Shown: positions 1 through 7,935, counted from the first letter of the stretch. The stretch is 20,735 bases of DNA from CBDUEV01 sp965366365 (GCA_965366365.1 CBDUEV010000047.1:1-20735), one strand, 5' to 3'. Numbers and translations: made by a program. The notes: generated by a model from the sequence alone, not told the origin.

Positions 1-468
1 CTCGAACGCCTCGTGGAGAAACCACGGTCGTGGTACCTGGATCTCAACATGATCGCCGCCTACGTCACCTCGAGTGCGGCCCGGGCCTACCACCACACCG
101 CCCCCATCACGATGATCCAAGCTCTCCACGCCGGGCTGGGCGCTTTGCTCGAGGAGGGGACGGAAGCAGCCATCGCGCGGCATGTCGACGCCAGCCAAGC
201 CCTTCGCTCAGGACTCGCCAAGCTGGGCTTCTCCTTCTTCGCGGCCGAGGGATACGAACTCCCGCAACTCACGACGGTATGGACTCCGGAGGGCATCGAC
301 GAGGCCGAGGTCAGGCGGCGATTGCTGGACGAGTTCGGAATCGAGATCGGTGGTGGCCTGGGCGATTTCGCCGGGAAGGTGTGGAGGATCGGCTTGATGG
401 GACACACCGCCAACCTCCGCAACGTCACGACCCTCTTGGGCGCGCTCCGTCATATTCTGCAGCGGTGA
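1..468 (+). CDS. Class V aminotransferase, alanine-glyoxylate/serine-pyruvate type (C-terminal part, cut by window edge)
   Basis: The reading frame is open from base 1, so this is the C-terminal part (about 155 residues) of a gene that starts outside the window; the GTG at 13 is internal. It resembles the alanine-glyoxylate / serine-glyoxylate aminotransferases of PLP fold type I. Visible family signatures are SWYLDL, then RAYHHTAP (the segment that helps form the active site in the dimer), and the C-terminal KVWRIGLMGHTA, which holds the arginine that binds the substrate carboxylate. The PLP lysine lies upstream of the window. The expected reaction is amino-group transfer from alanine or serine to glyoxylate, in the cytosol. 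Exact substrate cannot be told from this fragment. It converges on the flavodoxin-like gene, with 149 bp between them. Confidence 0.85.
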   Translation, partial: LERLVEKPRSWYLDLNMIAAYVTSSAARAYHHTAPITMIQALHAGLGALLEEGTEAAIARHVDASQALRSGLAKLGFSFFAAEGYELPQLTTVWTPEGIDEAEVRRRLLDEFGIEIGGGLGDFAGKVWRIGLMGHTANLRNVTTLLGALRHILQR

Positions 469-617
469 CCGGCGCCTCCGGGTGCGAGACGCCGTCGGGT
501 GCGGCCCGCCTCGGACTGCGGTAGAGGCAGCTGCCAAACCTTGTCCCTCGGCGTTGTCTCTCAGCGTTGCTTCTCCACGCCACCAGACATGCGGACCGAA
601 GACTCGGCCCGACCCGG
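469..617. other. Intergenic gap between convergent genes
   Basis: This 149-bp stretch separates the aminotransferase and flavodoxin stop codons. I see no convincing gene and no strong hairpin followed by a T tract. An 8-bp direct repeat (CGGGTGCG at 479-486 and 496-503) is the only repeated element and is probably chance in GC-rich DNA. Confidence 0.5.
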
Positions 618-1112
618 TCAAGGAACGGGGACGAGATGGCCCGCGATCTCGGCGGCCCACATGTCGACGGCTTCCCAATCCCGGAAGTCGCCTTCCGGCG
701 CTTTCAGCAGGCCAACGATGGCGCGCTCGGCAAGGCTCAGAACTGACTTGTCCAGCTTCCCGTTGAACACGATGTGGCCTTCGGCACCTGCTCGATCGAC
801 GAGATCGGCGATGACGTCCTCGTTGACCGGCGACCCCTTGACCTCTCCAACCGGGCCGCTGCTGAAGAGCCACACCGGTCGTTCGAGGAAGTCAGCGGCG
901 TTGCGTTCGATGAGTAGCCGAGCCGATTTCAACCAGGCCCCGGCGTAGATGCCGCTCCCGATGACGACTCCGCCGTAGTCGCGAACGGTCTCCACATCAT
1001 CGGCGTCGGAGACGACTGCGTCCAGGCCGATGGCGCGGAGACGGTCGCCGATGCGAACCCCGATCTCTGCCGTCGAGCCGTGGCGACTGGCCGTGGCGAC
1101 CAAGACCTTCAT
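618..1112 (-). CDS. Flavodoxin-domain protein, HemG-like (menaquinone-dependent protoporphyrinogen oxidase family)
   Basis: A 164-residue single-domain flavodoxin. The N-terminus MKVLVATASRHGST is the FMN phosphate-binding loop (about residues 6-14). The segment GSGIYAGAWLKSAR (53-66) followed by RPVWLFSSGPVG (78-89) is typical of the HemG/flavodoxin_5 family. The ATG at 1112 is preferred over upstream in-frame starts because a strong Shine-Dalgarno, GGAGGT, sits just before it. Family members oxidise protoporphyrinogen IX or act as general FMN electron carriers. No haem-biosynthesis gene is adjacent, so a true HemG role is unproven. It is divergent from the F420 oxidoreductase at 1208, with 95 bp between. 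Confidence 0.75.
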   Translation of the reverse strand: MKVLVATASRHGSTAEIGVRIGDRLRAIGLDAVVSDADDVETVRDYGGVVIGSGIYAGAWLKSARLLIERNAADFLERPVWLFSSGPVGEVKGSPVNEDVIADLVDRAGAEGHIVFNGKLDKSVLSLAERAIVGLLKAPEGDFRDWEAVDMWAAEIAGHLVPVP

Positions 1113-1195
1113 ACACACCTCCGTCTGATTCTTCCCATCACCTTTCTCCTGCTCCCCGGTCACGCGCCAGGGCCATTCGTCACGGCCTCGGAGGG

Positions 1196-1201
1196 TAGAG
1201 T
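1196..1201 (+). promoter_or_regulatory. Candidate leaderless -10 box TAGAGT
   Basis: TAGAGT fits the actinobacterial -10 pattern TANNNT and lies exactly 6 nt before the ATG at 1208. Transcription would start at or beside the start codon. No good -35 is visible. A GGAGGG at 1190-1195 is rather far from the ATG for a normal ribosome site. Confidence 0.45.
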
Positions 1202-1207
1202 CGCCCC

Positions 1208-2047
1208 ATGCGGCTCTCCTTCAAGACCTCGCCTCAAGAAACCGAATGGGAGCAGCTGCGCCGTGTCTGGATCGAAGCCGACCAGATGGAGATCTTCGAC
1301 GCCGGTTGGACCTTTGACCATTTCGTCCCGATCCACTCAGATCCCGCGGGTCCCTGTCTCGAAGGCTGGACGGTCCTCGCGAGCCTGGCTGCGGTGACCG
1401 AACGGTTGCGCCTGGGAGTGATGGTGTCAGGGAACACCTACCGTCACCCGGCGGTCCTCACCAAGATCGCATGCACGATCGACGCAATCTCTAACGGACG
1501 GCTCGAATTCGGTCTCGGAGCCGGATGGAACGAGTTCGAACACGAGTCGTACGGCATCGAGCTGCCGCCCCTCCGGGAGCGCTTCGACCGATTCGACGAG
1601 GCCTTGGAGGTCGTCGATGCGTTGATGACCCAAGAGAGGACCACGTTCGCCGGCGAGCACTATCGACTCGAGGGGGCGTACTGCGAGCCGAAGCCGGTCC
1701 AGCAACCTCGCATCCCGATCGTGGTGGGTGGCGAGGGCGAGAAGCGCACCCTTCTGGCTGCAGCCCGCTGGGCGGACCAATGGAACACCCCCAACTCGGA
1801 CCCCGAGGTGCTGCGGCACAAGATCTCGGTGCTGAACGAGCACTGCGTCACCGTCGGGCGCGATATCAACGAGATCGAAATCAGCGTTCAGGTCCGCCTG
1901 GGCGATTCGGTCTCCGAGAGCGCAGAGTCGATGGCGGCGCTCGTCGCAGCAGGAGCAGGGCACATCATCGTGTACCTTCCTCCGCCACATTCGGTCGCCG
2001 ATCTCGAAAGCGCAGCAGAAGCCGGACGGGCGGCAGGTTTCTCCTGA
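1208..2047 (+). CDS. LLM-class F420-dependent oxidoreductase (Rv1855c-like)
   Basis: A 279-residue luciferase-like monooxygenase TIM barrel. The family is seen from MRLSFKTSPQ at the N-terminus, the WTVLASLAAVTERLRLG segment (about 57-73), the SGNTYRHPAVLTKIA segment (77-91) typical of F420-binding LLM proteins, GRLEFGLGAGWNEFEH (98-113), and PIVVGGEGEKRTL (about 172-184). Together these resemble the mycobacterial Rv1855c family. Such enzymes use reduced F420 (sometimes FMN) to reduce or oxidise small organic molecules in the cytosol; the substrate is unknown. The ATG at 1208 is supported by the TANNNT box 6 nt upstream. Its stop lies 3 bp from the stop of the second, convergent LLM gene, but the two belong to different subfamilies and are not recent duplicates. 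Confidence 0.85.
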   Translation: MRLSFKTSPQETEWEQLRRVWIEADQMEIFDAGWTFDHFVPIHSDPAGPCLEGWTVLASLAAVTERLRLGVMVSGNTYRHPAVLTKIACTIDAISNGRLEFGLGAGWNEFEHESYGIELPPLRERFDRFDEALEVVDALMTQERTTFAGEHYRLEGAYCEPKPVQQPRIPIVVGGEGEKRTLLAAARWADQWNTPNSDPEVLRHKISVLNEHCVTVGRDINEIEISVQVRLGDSVSESAESMAALVAAGAGHIIVYLPPPHSVADLESAAEAGRAAGFS

Positions 2048-2050
2048 CCG

Positions 2051-3070
2051 TCACGCACCGCGGGTGGCGGCGACCAGTTCACCCCATTCCTCGTTCGTGA
2101 GCGTCGTCTCCAGACCGAGCCCGTAGAAGCCGATCCGGTCGAGCCGCCCCCCGTACCGTTCACGGATTCTGCGGCCGACGTCGGCGATCGGTGCGACGAC
2201 GGCGATCTCTTCGATCATCTGGTCGGGAATCACGGCGGCCATCTCGTCCCATCGACCCCGCTTCGACATGGCGCTCAGGGTCGGCCCCACATCCCAGCCG
2301 TGCAGGTCGAGGACCGCCCGGTACGTCGGAGTGGACGCGTAGAAGGCGATCTGCTGTGCCGTGCGGGCCCGGCTGGCTTCCATCTCCTCCTCGGTGCGGC
2401 CGGTGACGACGAAAACCGTCGAGCTGAGCTGGACGTCTGCGGCTGCCCGAGCCGCCAACTGCGCCCCCGCATCGATATTGGGTCGCACCACCTCGTCGAT
2501 GTAGCGCACGGTGTGGAGCGGATGGACGTGGAGGCCCTCGCAGACCTCACCCGCTACCCGGGCCATGTAGGGCCCGACGCCGGCTATCCATACCGGTATC
2601 TGGGGATGTTCGATGGGGCCCGGATCGAAGAAGGGCGTCATGAGCCGGAACGAGTAGAAGTCACCACGGAAATCGAGCTTCGTACCCTGTTGCCAACACG
2701 TCCAGATCGCCCGGAGTGCCTGCACATACTCCCTCAATCTCGGTCCGGGCGCGCCCCACTCCGTGGCAAAGCGGTGGATGATGTGCGCCTTGACCTGTGT
2801 GCCGATTCCGAGCAGGAATCTGCCCTGAGTGAGCTTGGCCAGGTCCCATGCCGTCATCGCCGTGACCATTGGTGAACGGGCGAAGGCGACGGCGATGGCA
2901 GTCCCGTAATCGAGTTCCAGGTTGTGGGAGGCGGCCGCGGCGAGGGGCAGAAAAGGATCGTGGCTCGCCTCGGAGGTGAAGAAGCCGTCATAGCCTGCCT
3001 CTACTGCACGCACCGCATGGGCGGACGCGTTCAGCATGTCGTCCGGGGGTAGGTAGTAGTCGAGTTTCAT
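2051..3070 (-). CDS. LLM-class F420-dependent oxidoreductase (MSMEG_2256-like subfamily)
   Basis: A 339-residue luciferase-like F420-dependent oxidoreductase. It begins MKLDYYLPP and contains GYDGFFTSEASHDPFLPLA (27-45), the AIAVAFARSPMVTAMTAWDL segment (58-77), RFLLGIGTQVKAHI (about 84-97) and IPVWIAGVGPYM (about 158-169). The FARSP and GTQVKAH stretches point to the actinobacterial MSMEG_2256-type subfamily, which is distinct from the neighbour at 1208. The substrate is unknown. The gene lies 46 bp downstream of the tyrosine phenol-lyase gene on the same strand, so the two may form an operon. That context hints at a role with aromatic or alpha-keto products, but this is only inferred. Confidence 0.85.
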   Translation of the reverse strand: MKLDYYLPPDDMLNASAHAVRAVEAGYDGFFTSEASHDPFLPLAAAASHNLELDYGTAIAVAFARSPMVTAMTAWDLAKLTQGRFLLGIGTQVKAHIIHRFATEWGAPGPRLREYVQALRAIWTCWQQGTKLDFRGDFYSFRLMTPFFDPGPIEHPQIPVWIAGVGPYMARVAGEVCEGLHVHPLHTVRYIDEVVRPNIDAGAQLAARAAADVQLSSTVFVVTGRTEEEMEASRARTAQQIAFYASTPTYRAVLDLHGWDVGPTLSAMSKRGRWDEMAAVIPDQMIEEIAVVAPIADVGRRIRERYGGRLDRIGFYGLGLETTLTNEEWGELVAATRGA

Positions 3071-3116
3071 CCAACCCGCCCCACGCGTGTCGCTACGGTC
3101 CGACGACCGTTCCGCA

Positions 3117-4499
3117 TCAGATCTCTTCGAAACGTGCTTGGAAGAAGCGCAGGTCCTCGGGCTCGTAGGTGAAGCGCAGACCTCTGATGGACTCCCTGGC
3201 TTCGTAGACCGCCCCGACGGACTCCGCTACCACATCCATGTGCGCCTGGGTATAGACCCGACGTGGCAACGTGAGACGAACCAGTTCCAGGCGCGGACGG
3301 CGGTTCTTCCCGGTCAAGGGGTCGCGCCCGGCCGATACGGCTCCCCGTTCCATCCCTCGCACGCCCGAATCGCGATAGATGGCGGCTGTCAAGGCCTGCG
3401 CCGGGAACTCCTCCTGGTCGAGATGGGGGAGAGTGCTGGCGGCGTCAATGAACACGCCGTGGCCCCCGATCGGCTGGACGATCGGCAAGCCGAGCTTCAT
3501 GATCCGGGTACCGAGATACTCGACCTGGCCGACCCTCGCCCGAACGTGGTCGTCCGTAGCCACCATCTCCCGGATGCCGGTGGCCAACGCGTCCATGTCG
3601 CGGCCGGACATCCCGCCGTACGTGTGGAGACCCTCGAACGCCACCAGGAGAGCGCGGGCCTTTCGCGCCAGTTCGGGATCGCGCAGCGCCAGGAAACCGC
3701 CGATATTGACGAGATTGTCCTTCTTCGACGAGACAGTGGCGCCGTCCGAGTAGGAACAGATCTCCTTCAGGATCTCCGCGACGCTCTGATCCTGGTAGCC
3801 GGCTTCGCGTTCCTTGATGAAGAAGGCGTTCTCAACGGCACGCGTCGCATCGAGCATGAGGAGAATGCCATGGCGCCGGCAGAGCTCATAGGTAGCTCGC
3901 AGGTTCTCCATCGAGATGGGCTGACCCCCTGCCATGTTCACGTTCGTCTCGACGGAGAGGTACGGAATCTGGTCGGCGCCCACCTCCTCGATGAGGGCAG
4001 CCAGATGGTCCAAATCGATGTTGCCCTTGAACGGATGGGTGCTCGCCGGGTGATGGGCTTCGTCGATGATGACGTCGACGAACCGGCCGCCTGCGTATTC
4101 CTGATGGAACCGAGTCGTCGTGAAATACATGTTGCCCGGGATCACATCACCGGGCGAAATGAGGATCTGGCTGAGGATGTGCTCGGCTCCCCGACCCTGA
4201 TGCGTCGGAATGAGTTCTTCGTAGCCGTACACCTCCTGGACGGCGTCAACCAACCTGTAGAAACTGCGCGAGCCGGCATACGATTCGTCGCCCATCATGA
4301 GAGCGCCCCACTGTGCGTCGGACATCGCTGACGTACCCGAGTCGGTCAAGAGATCGATGTACACGTCGTCGGACCGCAGGAGGAACGTGTTGAATCCCGC
4401 CTCCGTGATGGCAGCCTCCCGCTCTGCGCGGGTGGTCATTCTGATGGGCTCCACGACCTTGATCTTGTAAGGCTCGGCCCAGCTTCGCTGCCGTTCCAT
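3117..4499 (-). CDS. tpl: Tyrosine phenol-lyase (beta-tyrosinase), PLP-dependent
   Basis: A 460-residue, full-length member of the tryptophanase/tyrosine phenol-lyase family (EC 4.1.99.2), which splits L-tyrosine into phenol, pyruvate and ammonia in the cytosol. The PLP lysine is K260 in SSKKD, with D217 and R220 in LDATR, Y74 in the DESYAG segment, and R408 (alpha-carboxylate) in LELVRLT. Two features favour phenol-lyase over tryptophanase: T127 in YFTTTRFHQE, and R385 in GMERG, matching Thr124 and Arg381 of the Citrobacter enzyme; tryptophanases have FFDTTQGH and VEIG there. The C-terminal LRFF segment is also conserved. The ATG at 4499 is chosen because of GGAAGGTG upstream and because the family begins with this motif; the longer frame to 4658 runs into the divergent gene. 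No amino-acid permease is adjacent. Confidence 0.85.
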   Translation of the reverse strand: MERQRSWAEPYKIKVVEPIRMTTRAEREAAITEAGFNTFLLRSDDVYIDLLTDSGTSAMSDAQWGALMMGDESYAGSRSFYRLVDAVQEVYGYEELIPTHQGRGAEHILSQILISPGDVIPGNMYFTTTRFHQEYAGGRFVDVIIDEAHHPASTHPFKGNIDLDHLAALIEEVGADQIPYLSVETNVNMAGGQPISMENLRATYELCRRHGILLMLDATRAVENAFFIKEREAGYQDQSVAEILKEICSYSDGATVSSKKDNLVNIGGFLALRDPELARKARALLVAFEGLHTYGGMSGRDMDALATGIREMVATDDHVRARVGQVEYLGTRIMKLGLPIVQPIGGHGVFIDAASTLPHLDQEEFPAQALTAAIYRDSGVRGMERGAVSAGRDPLTGKNRRPRLELVRLTLPRRVYTQAHMDVVAESVGAVYEARESIRGLRFTYEPEDLRFFQARFEEI

Positions 4500-4587
4500 G
4501 GTCACACCTTCCGGGAGATCCTTCTCCGCAAGCCTACGTGAGGAGCGGACACCGGACAGGTGGCCAGAAGCCTCCTCCCGCAGATCC

Positions 4588-4599
4588 GGGCTTTGGCCC
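4588..4599. repeat. Short perfect inverted repeat between divergent genes
   Basis: GGGC-TTTG-GCCC lies in the 148-bp region between the divergent phenol-lyase and stress-protein starts. It is a 4-bp stem and could be part of an operator. It is 2 bp too short to align with a DosR-type box. Confidence 0.25.
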
Positions 4600-4647
4600 C
4601 TGGCGAGGCAGACCACTCCATCCGTACCGTGGCAACGGAGGTGCAGC

Positions 4648-5508
4648 ATGAGTGGCACGGTTCTTGTTGGCGTCGACGGCTCGGCGGCATCGCGTCACGC
4701 ACTTGACTGGGCGTGCCTCTTTGCGGCACGGAGCGGACTGGGCGTTCGGGCCGTGATGGCGTGGCAACCCAACGACGAAGACACCACGGAGATCTCAGGA
4801 CCCACCGCGGACCTCGTCATGGCCCACCTCACCGAGGTCGTCGCCGACGTTGGCTGTGAGAGCCTCGAGCTCTCAGTGGTGCAGGGCCACGCTGCCATCG
4901 CCCTGGTGGCCGCCGCCTCGGATCCGGAGGTTGTCTTGCTCGTGATCGGGCGCCGCGGACTCGGCACGGTTCCTGATCTGCTGTTGGGCTCGGTGGCGCG
5001 CAGCCTCCTTCACGCACCCCCGTGCCCCGTGGTTCTGGTGCCACCCCCTCCCGAGGAAGGCTGGCGGGATCCGTCGGTCATCGTCATGGCGATCGATGGA
5101 GGCGAGATGAGCAGCCCTGTCGTGGCGCTCACCTGCCGGTTGGCCGACACGATGGACGTCAAGCCCACCGTGGTCCGGTGTATCGATGTTGGCGCCGAGT
5201 TCTCGTCCGAGCGACTCGCCGAGGTGGTGAACCGAACTCGTGCCGAGGTGGAGGACAAGTGGTGTGCTCCCCTCATGGATGCCAACAGCGTCTTTGTCGT
5301 GGACGTTCGCAATGCCGAAGCGAGACGGGGGATCATGGCAGCGGTTGAGGCATCGGGAGCGGGCATGTTGGTGGTCGGCCTTCACGGCGCCGGCCAATTC
5401 CGAGGGATAGGGGGAACCACCTCCTATCTCGCTCGGCACGTGGCGGCGCCCCTCGTGGTGGTGCCACCGGACGGACCACCTCCGTCACATATCGGCTACC
5501 GGCTCTAG
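4648..5508 (+). CDS. Tandem universal stress protein (two UspA domains)
   Basis: A 286-residue protein with two UspA folds, similar in size and layout to mycobacterial tandem stress proteins such as Rv2623. Domain 1 (about 1-132) starts TVLVGVDGSAASRHALDWA. It carries a full ATP-binding motif G-2X-G-9X-G-S at G101, G104, G114 and S115. Domain 2 (about 143-278) has VVGLHGAGQFRGIGGTTSY, in which the motif is one residue short, so its nucleotide binding is less certain. The ATG at 4648 is chosen over upstream in-frame starts because GGAGGT sits 7 nt before it and the fold begins here. In actinobacteria such proteins are often induced by hypoxia, nitric oxide or stasis. It heads a same-strand series with the thioredoxin-CcdA gene 50 bp downstream. 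Confidence 0.9.
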   Translation: MSGTVLVGVDGSAASRHALDWACLFAARSGLGVRAVMAWQPNDEDTTEISGPTADLVMAHLTEVVADVGCESLELSVVQGHAAIALVAAASDPEVVLLVIGRRGLGTVPDLLLGSVARSLLHAPPCPVVLVPPPPEEGWRDPSVIVMAIDGGEMSSPVVALTCRLADTMDVKPTVVRCIDVGAEFSSERLAEVVNRTRAEVEDKWCAPLMDANSVFVVDVRNAEARRGIMAAVEASGAGMLVVGLHGAGQFRGIGGTTSYLARHVAAPLVVVPPDGPPPSHIGYRL

Positions 5509-5558
5509 CGGACCATGCGACCCCGGGTTCCGGTGGACGGAGAGACGATTTCGGCACC

Positions 5559-6830
5559 ATGACCGGCATGGCACGCTTGCGGGTGGTGGGTGCGCTGATC
5601 GTGCTCGCCCTGGCGGTTTGCTCAGCTCCGGTTGGCGCCCAGTCGGATGACAGCGTGGCGAGCGATGAGGAGGCGCTCGTCCTTTTCTGGGGTGATGGTT
5701 GCCCGCATTGCGAGGCGGAACGCCAGTTTCTCGTCGAGTTACAGGCCAATTTCCCGGGCCTGGAGATTCGTCAGTACGAGGTGTGGAACGACGCTGCCAA
5801 CCGTGCTCGCTTCGAGCTCACCATGGCCTCCTTCGGTGAAGATGCCCAATCGGTTCCCACGACCGTCTACCTGGGTCGGGTCTACGTCGGATTCTCGAAC
5901 GAACTGGGGGAGTACCTTCGAGGAGTGGTCGAATCCCGGCACGGTGCCACCACTGTCACCGCCCCGTCCGAACCGGAGGTCTCGGTGTCGGTGCCTTTCA
6001 TCGGCTCGATCGACGTCCAACATCAGCCCCTGATCTTCTCCACCTTGGCCATTGGATTCGTCGACGGCTTCAATCCGTGCTCACTGTGGGTCCTCTCGAT
6101 TCTCCTGGCTCTGGTGCTGCGCACCGGATCACGCAGGAGGGTCATGGCGATCGGGTCGGCATTCCTGGTGGTGACCGTCGGCCTCTACGGGCTCTACATC
6201 GTCGGGTTGTACAGCGTCTTGAGCTTCGTGGCCTACTCGGCCTGGGTTCGCGTGGCGATGGCATTGGTGGCGCTTGCCTTCGGAGCCATCAACCTCAGGG
6301 ATTACTTCAGCCACCGCGGGTTCACCCTGTCCATCCCCGAGTCCAAGAAGCCCGGCCTCTACCAGCGGATGAGAGCCGTGGCCAGGGTCGACAACCGACT
6401 TCCATCGGCCCTCTTCGGCACGGCCGTGCTGGCCGTGGGTGTGTCCATCCTCGAAACGCCGTGCACGGCCGGCTATCCCCTGCTGTGGGCTGATCTGCTC
6501 GCCGAACAGCAGGTGCCTCTCGCCGATGCGGCGTTCCTCTTTGCCCTCTACATGCTGGTGTTCCTTCTCGACGAGTTGCTGGTCTTCGGGGCGGCCGTGG
6601 TCGCCATGCGTTCCTCCAAGATCGAAGAGCGCCACGGTCGACTCCTCAAGCTGGTGAGCGGATCGGTGATGGTCAGCCTGGCGGGCGTCCTGGTCTTCTT
6701 CCCCACCACGATGGAGTCGATCGCCGGGGCGGCCGGCGTGTTCGGCGCGGCAGGACTTCTCGCCCTGTGCCTGGCGCTAGCGGATCGCTTCCTGCAACCT
6801 CGCCGTGATCGAACGCCGCATCGTCGCTGA
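5559..6830 (+). CDS. Secreted thioredoxin-like domain fused to CcdA/DsbD-type membrane domain
   Basis: A 423-residue fusion. Residues 1-27 look like a signal peptide (hydrophobic 9-22, cleavage after VGA at 27; C21 lacks a proper lipobox). Residues about 38-125 form a thioredoxin/glutaredoxin-like fold with active site C48-P-H-C51 and the cis-proline in SVPTT (P100). From about 157 there are some six membrane segments of the CcdA/DsbD class. One conserved cysteine lies in each half, C174 in FNPCS and C302 in ETPCT. The likely role is moving reducing power across the membrane to an exported disulfide protein. The redox domain is at the N-terminus, whereas classical DsbD has its thioredoxin domain at the C-terminus. 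The start could also be the ATG at 5568; neither has a strong Shine-Dalgarno. Confidence 0.85.
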   Translation: MTGMARLRVVGALIVLALAVCSAPVGAQSDDSVASDEEALVLFWGDGCPHCEAERQFLVELQANFPGLEIRQYEVWNDAANRARFELTMASFGEDAQSVPTTVYLGRVYVGFSNELGEYLRGVVESRHGATTVTAPSEPEVSVSVPFIGSIDVQHQPLIFSTLAIGFVDGFNPCSLWVLSILLALVLRTGSRRRVMAIGSAFLVVTVGLYGLYIVGLYSVLSFVAYSAWVRVAMALVALAFGAINLRDYFSHRGFTLSIPESKKPGLYQRMRAVARVDNRLPSALFGTAVLAVGVSILETPCTAGYPLLWADLLAEQQVPLADAAFLFALYMLVFLLDELLVFGAAVVAMRSSKIEERHGRLLKLVSGSVMVSLAGVLVFFPTTMESIAGAAGVFGAAGLLALCLALADRFLQPRRDRTPHRR

Positions 6831-6840
6831 CCCGGCGGGG

Positions 6841-6869
6841 TTGTGACTATCCGAAGAGATTCCTACGGT
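6841..6869 (+). promoter_or_regulatory. Candidate sigma-70-type promoter for the histidine kinase
   Basis: TTGTGA (6841-6846) and TACGGT (6864-6869) are 17 bp apart, a good housekeeping layout for actinobacteria. The kinase ATG at 6898 would follow a leader of about 22 nt. The same TACGGT hexamer occurs upstream of the hydrogenase operon and the metallopeptidase. Confidence 0.35.
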
Positions 6870-6897
6870 CTAGTCCCCGGCGTGCCGATAAAGCCCT

Positions 6898-7911
6898 ATG
6901 TCTCGAAGAGCCACTCTCATCCTCCGCTGGACACTCGGCGGTGCGGCCTTTGGTTTTTGCTTTCCGCTCATTGCCGTGCTGGCTGCGAGCTTGGAACCGT
7001 CGCTCGAATCGCTCATCGCCCTGCACGCCGATCAACCCGTGCTGTGGGTGGTGGATTTGGCGCCGTTGGTGCTGGCCGGGGCGGGGGTGATCGTTGGGAT
7101 TCAGCACGCCCGGGTCGACGCAGCCCTCACGGCCACCGACCAACAGGTCAAGGAGCGCACGCGGAAGCTCGAAGCCGCCAAGGAGAGTTTGACCGAACTC
7201 ATGGCCTCCAAGGACCAGTTCGTGGCGATGGTCAGCCACGAGGTTCGCAACCCACTCACCGCGGTGATGGGCTTTGCCGAGGAGTTGCGAGACGGAGCTT
7301 CCCTGTTCACCCAAATCGAGGTGGCCGAGCTGGCCGGGATGATGGCAGATCAGAGTATGGAGATCTCCAACATCATCGAGGACATGCTCGTCGCCGCCCG
7401 GGCCGACATGGGCTCTCTCACCATCGTTCCGGGCAGGACGCTGCTGTCAGAGCAAGTAGCCATGGTGGTCAAGGCGTGCGTCTGTGCCGCACTGGTCCGA
7501 GACACCATCACCGTCGTGGCGGAACCCGTGGTGGCCTGGGCCGACGAAGCGCGGGTCCGCCAAATCGTGCGCAACCTCATCTCGAATGCGGTCCGGTATG
7601 GGGGAGACGCCATCGAGGTGGTGGTCTCCGAGCGGAACGGCGTCGCCACCATCTGCGTGTGCGACGATGGCGTCGGCGTGCCCGCCGAACAGCGGGAGCA
7701 GATCTTCGAGGCGTACCAACAGGTCAAGGGTGGAACGAAGGTAGCCGGATCAGTGGGCCTCGGGCTGCACGTTTCTCGCACCCTTGCCCGCACGATGGGC
7801 GGCGAACTCCTCTACCGCTACGAGGGAGGTCGAAGTGTCTTCGAGCTGACCCTTCCCCTCGCCGAGCTTCTCACCGACATCCCCGCCGGAGGCGAGCTGG
7901 CCTCCGCCTGA
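6898..7911 (+). CDS. Membrane sensor histidine kinase (orphan in this window)
   Basis: A 337-residue kinase with two N-terminal membrane helices (about 10-31 and 48-68) flanking a very short loop, then a charged linker and HisKA plus HATPase_c domains. The phospho-acceptor is H114 in SHEVRNPL. The N-box is RNLISNAVRYG (225-235), the G1 box is DDGVGV (256-261) and the G2 box is GLGL (287-290). There is no PAS, GAF or HAMP domain and little exported sensor surface, so it probably senses a signal in the membrane or from a partner protein. No response regulator is encoded in the window. The thioredoxin-CcdA gene ends 67 bp upstream, and the hydrogenase protease gene converges 24 bp downstream. 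The start has no clear Shine-Dalgarno. Confidence 0.88.
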   Translation: MSRRATLILRWTLGGAAFGFCFPLIAVLAASLEPSLESLIALHADQPVLWVVDLAPLVLAGAGVIVGIQHARVDAALTATDQQVKERTRKLEAAKESLTELMASKDQFVAMVSHEVRNPLTAVMGFAEELRDGASLFTQIEVAELAGMMADQSMEISNIIEDMLVAARADMGSLTIVPGRTLLSEQVAMVVKACVCAALVRDTITVVAEPVVAWADEARVRQIVRNLISNAVRYGGDAIEVVVSERNGVATICVCDDGVGVPAEQREQIFEAYQQVKGGTKVAGSVGLGLHVSRTLARTMGGELLYRYEGGRSVFELTLPLAELLTDIPAGGELASA

Positions 7912-7921
7912 GGGTGGAGGC
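7900..7921 (+). terminator. Candidate hairpin at the end of the histidine kinase gene
   Basis: GCCTCCGCC (7900-7908) pairs with GGTGGAGGC (7913-7921) with one G-U pair and a TGAG loop. The kinase stop codon lies in that loop. No T run follows, so termination would be of the T-poor kind suggested for high-GC bacteria, or absent. Confidence 0.35.
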
Positions 7922-7935
7922 GGGGGTGCGGCCTC

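Noticed and set aside
1208..3070. The two LLM genes as a recent inverted duplication
   Set aside because: Their lengths (279 and 339 residues) and motif sequences differ, and they belong to separate subfamilies.
3087..4331. Plus-strand open frame of 414 codons
   Set aside because: Antisense to the tyrosine phenol-lyase gene, with no recognisable domain.
3117..4499. Tryptophanase as the identity of the PLP lyase
   Set aside because: The residues equivalent to Thr124 and Arg381 of tyrosine phenol-lyase are present, while the tryptophanase versions of both motifs are absent.
4588..4599. DosR box upstream of the universal stress protein
   Set aside because: The GGGC-TTTG-GCCC palindrome is 12 bp rather than 14 and lacks the A-C-T and A-G-T core, so it does not align with the DosR consensus.
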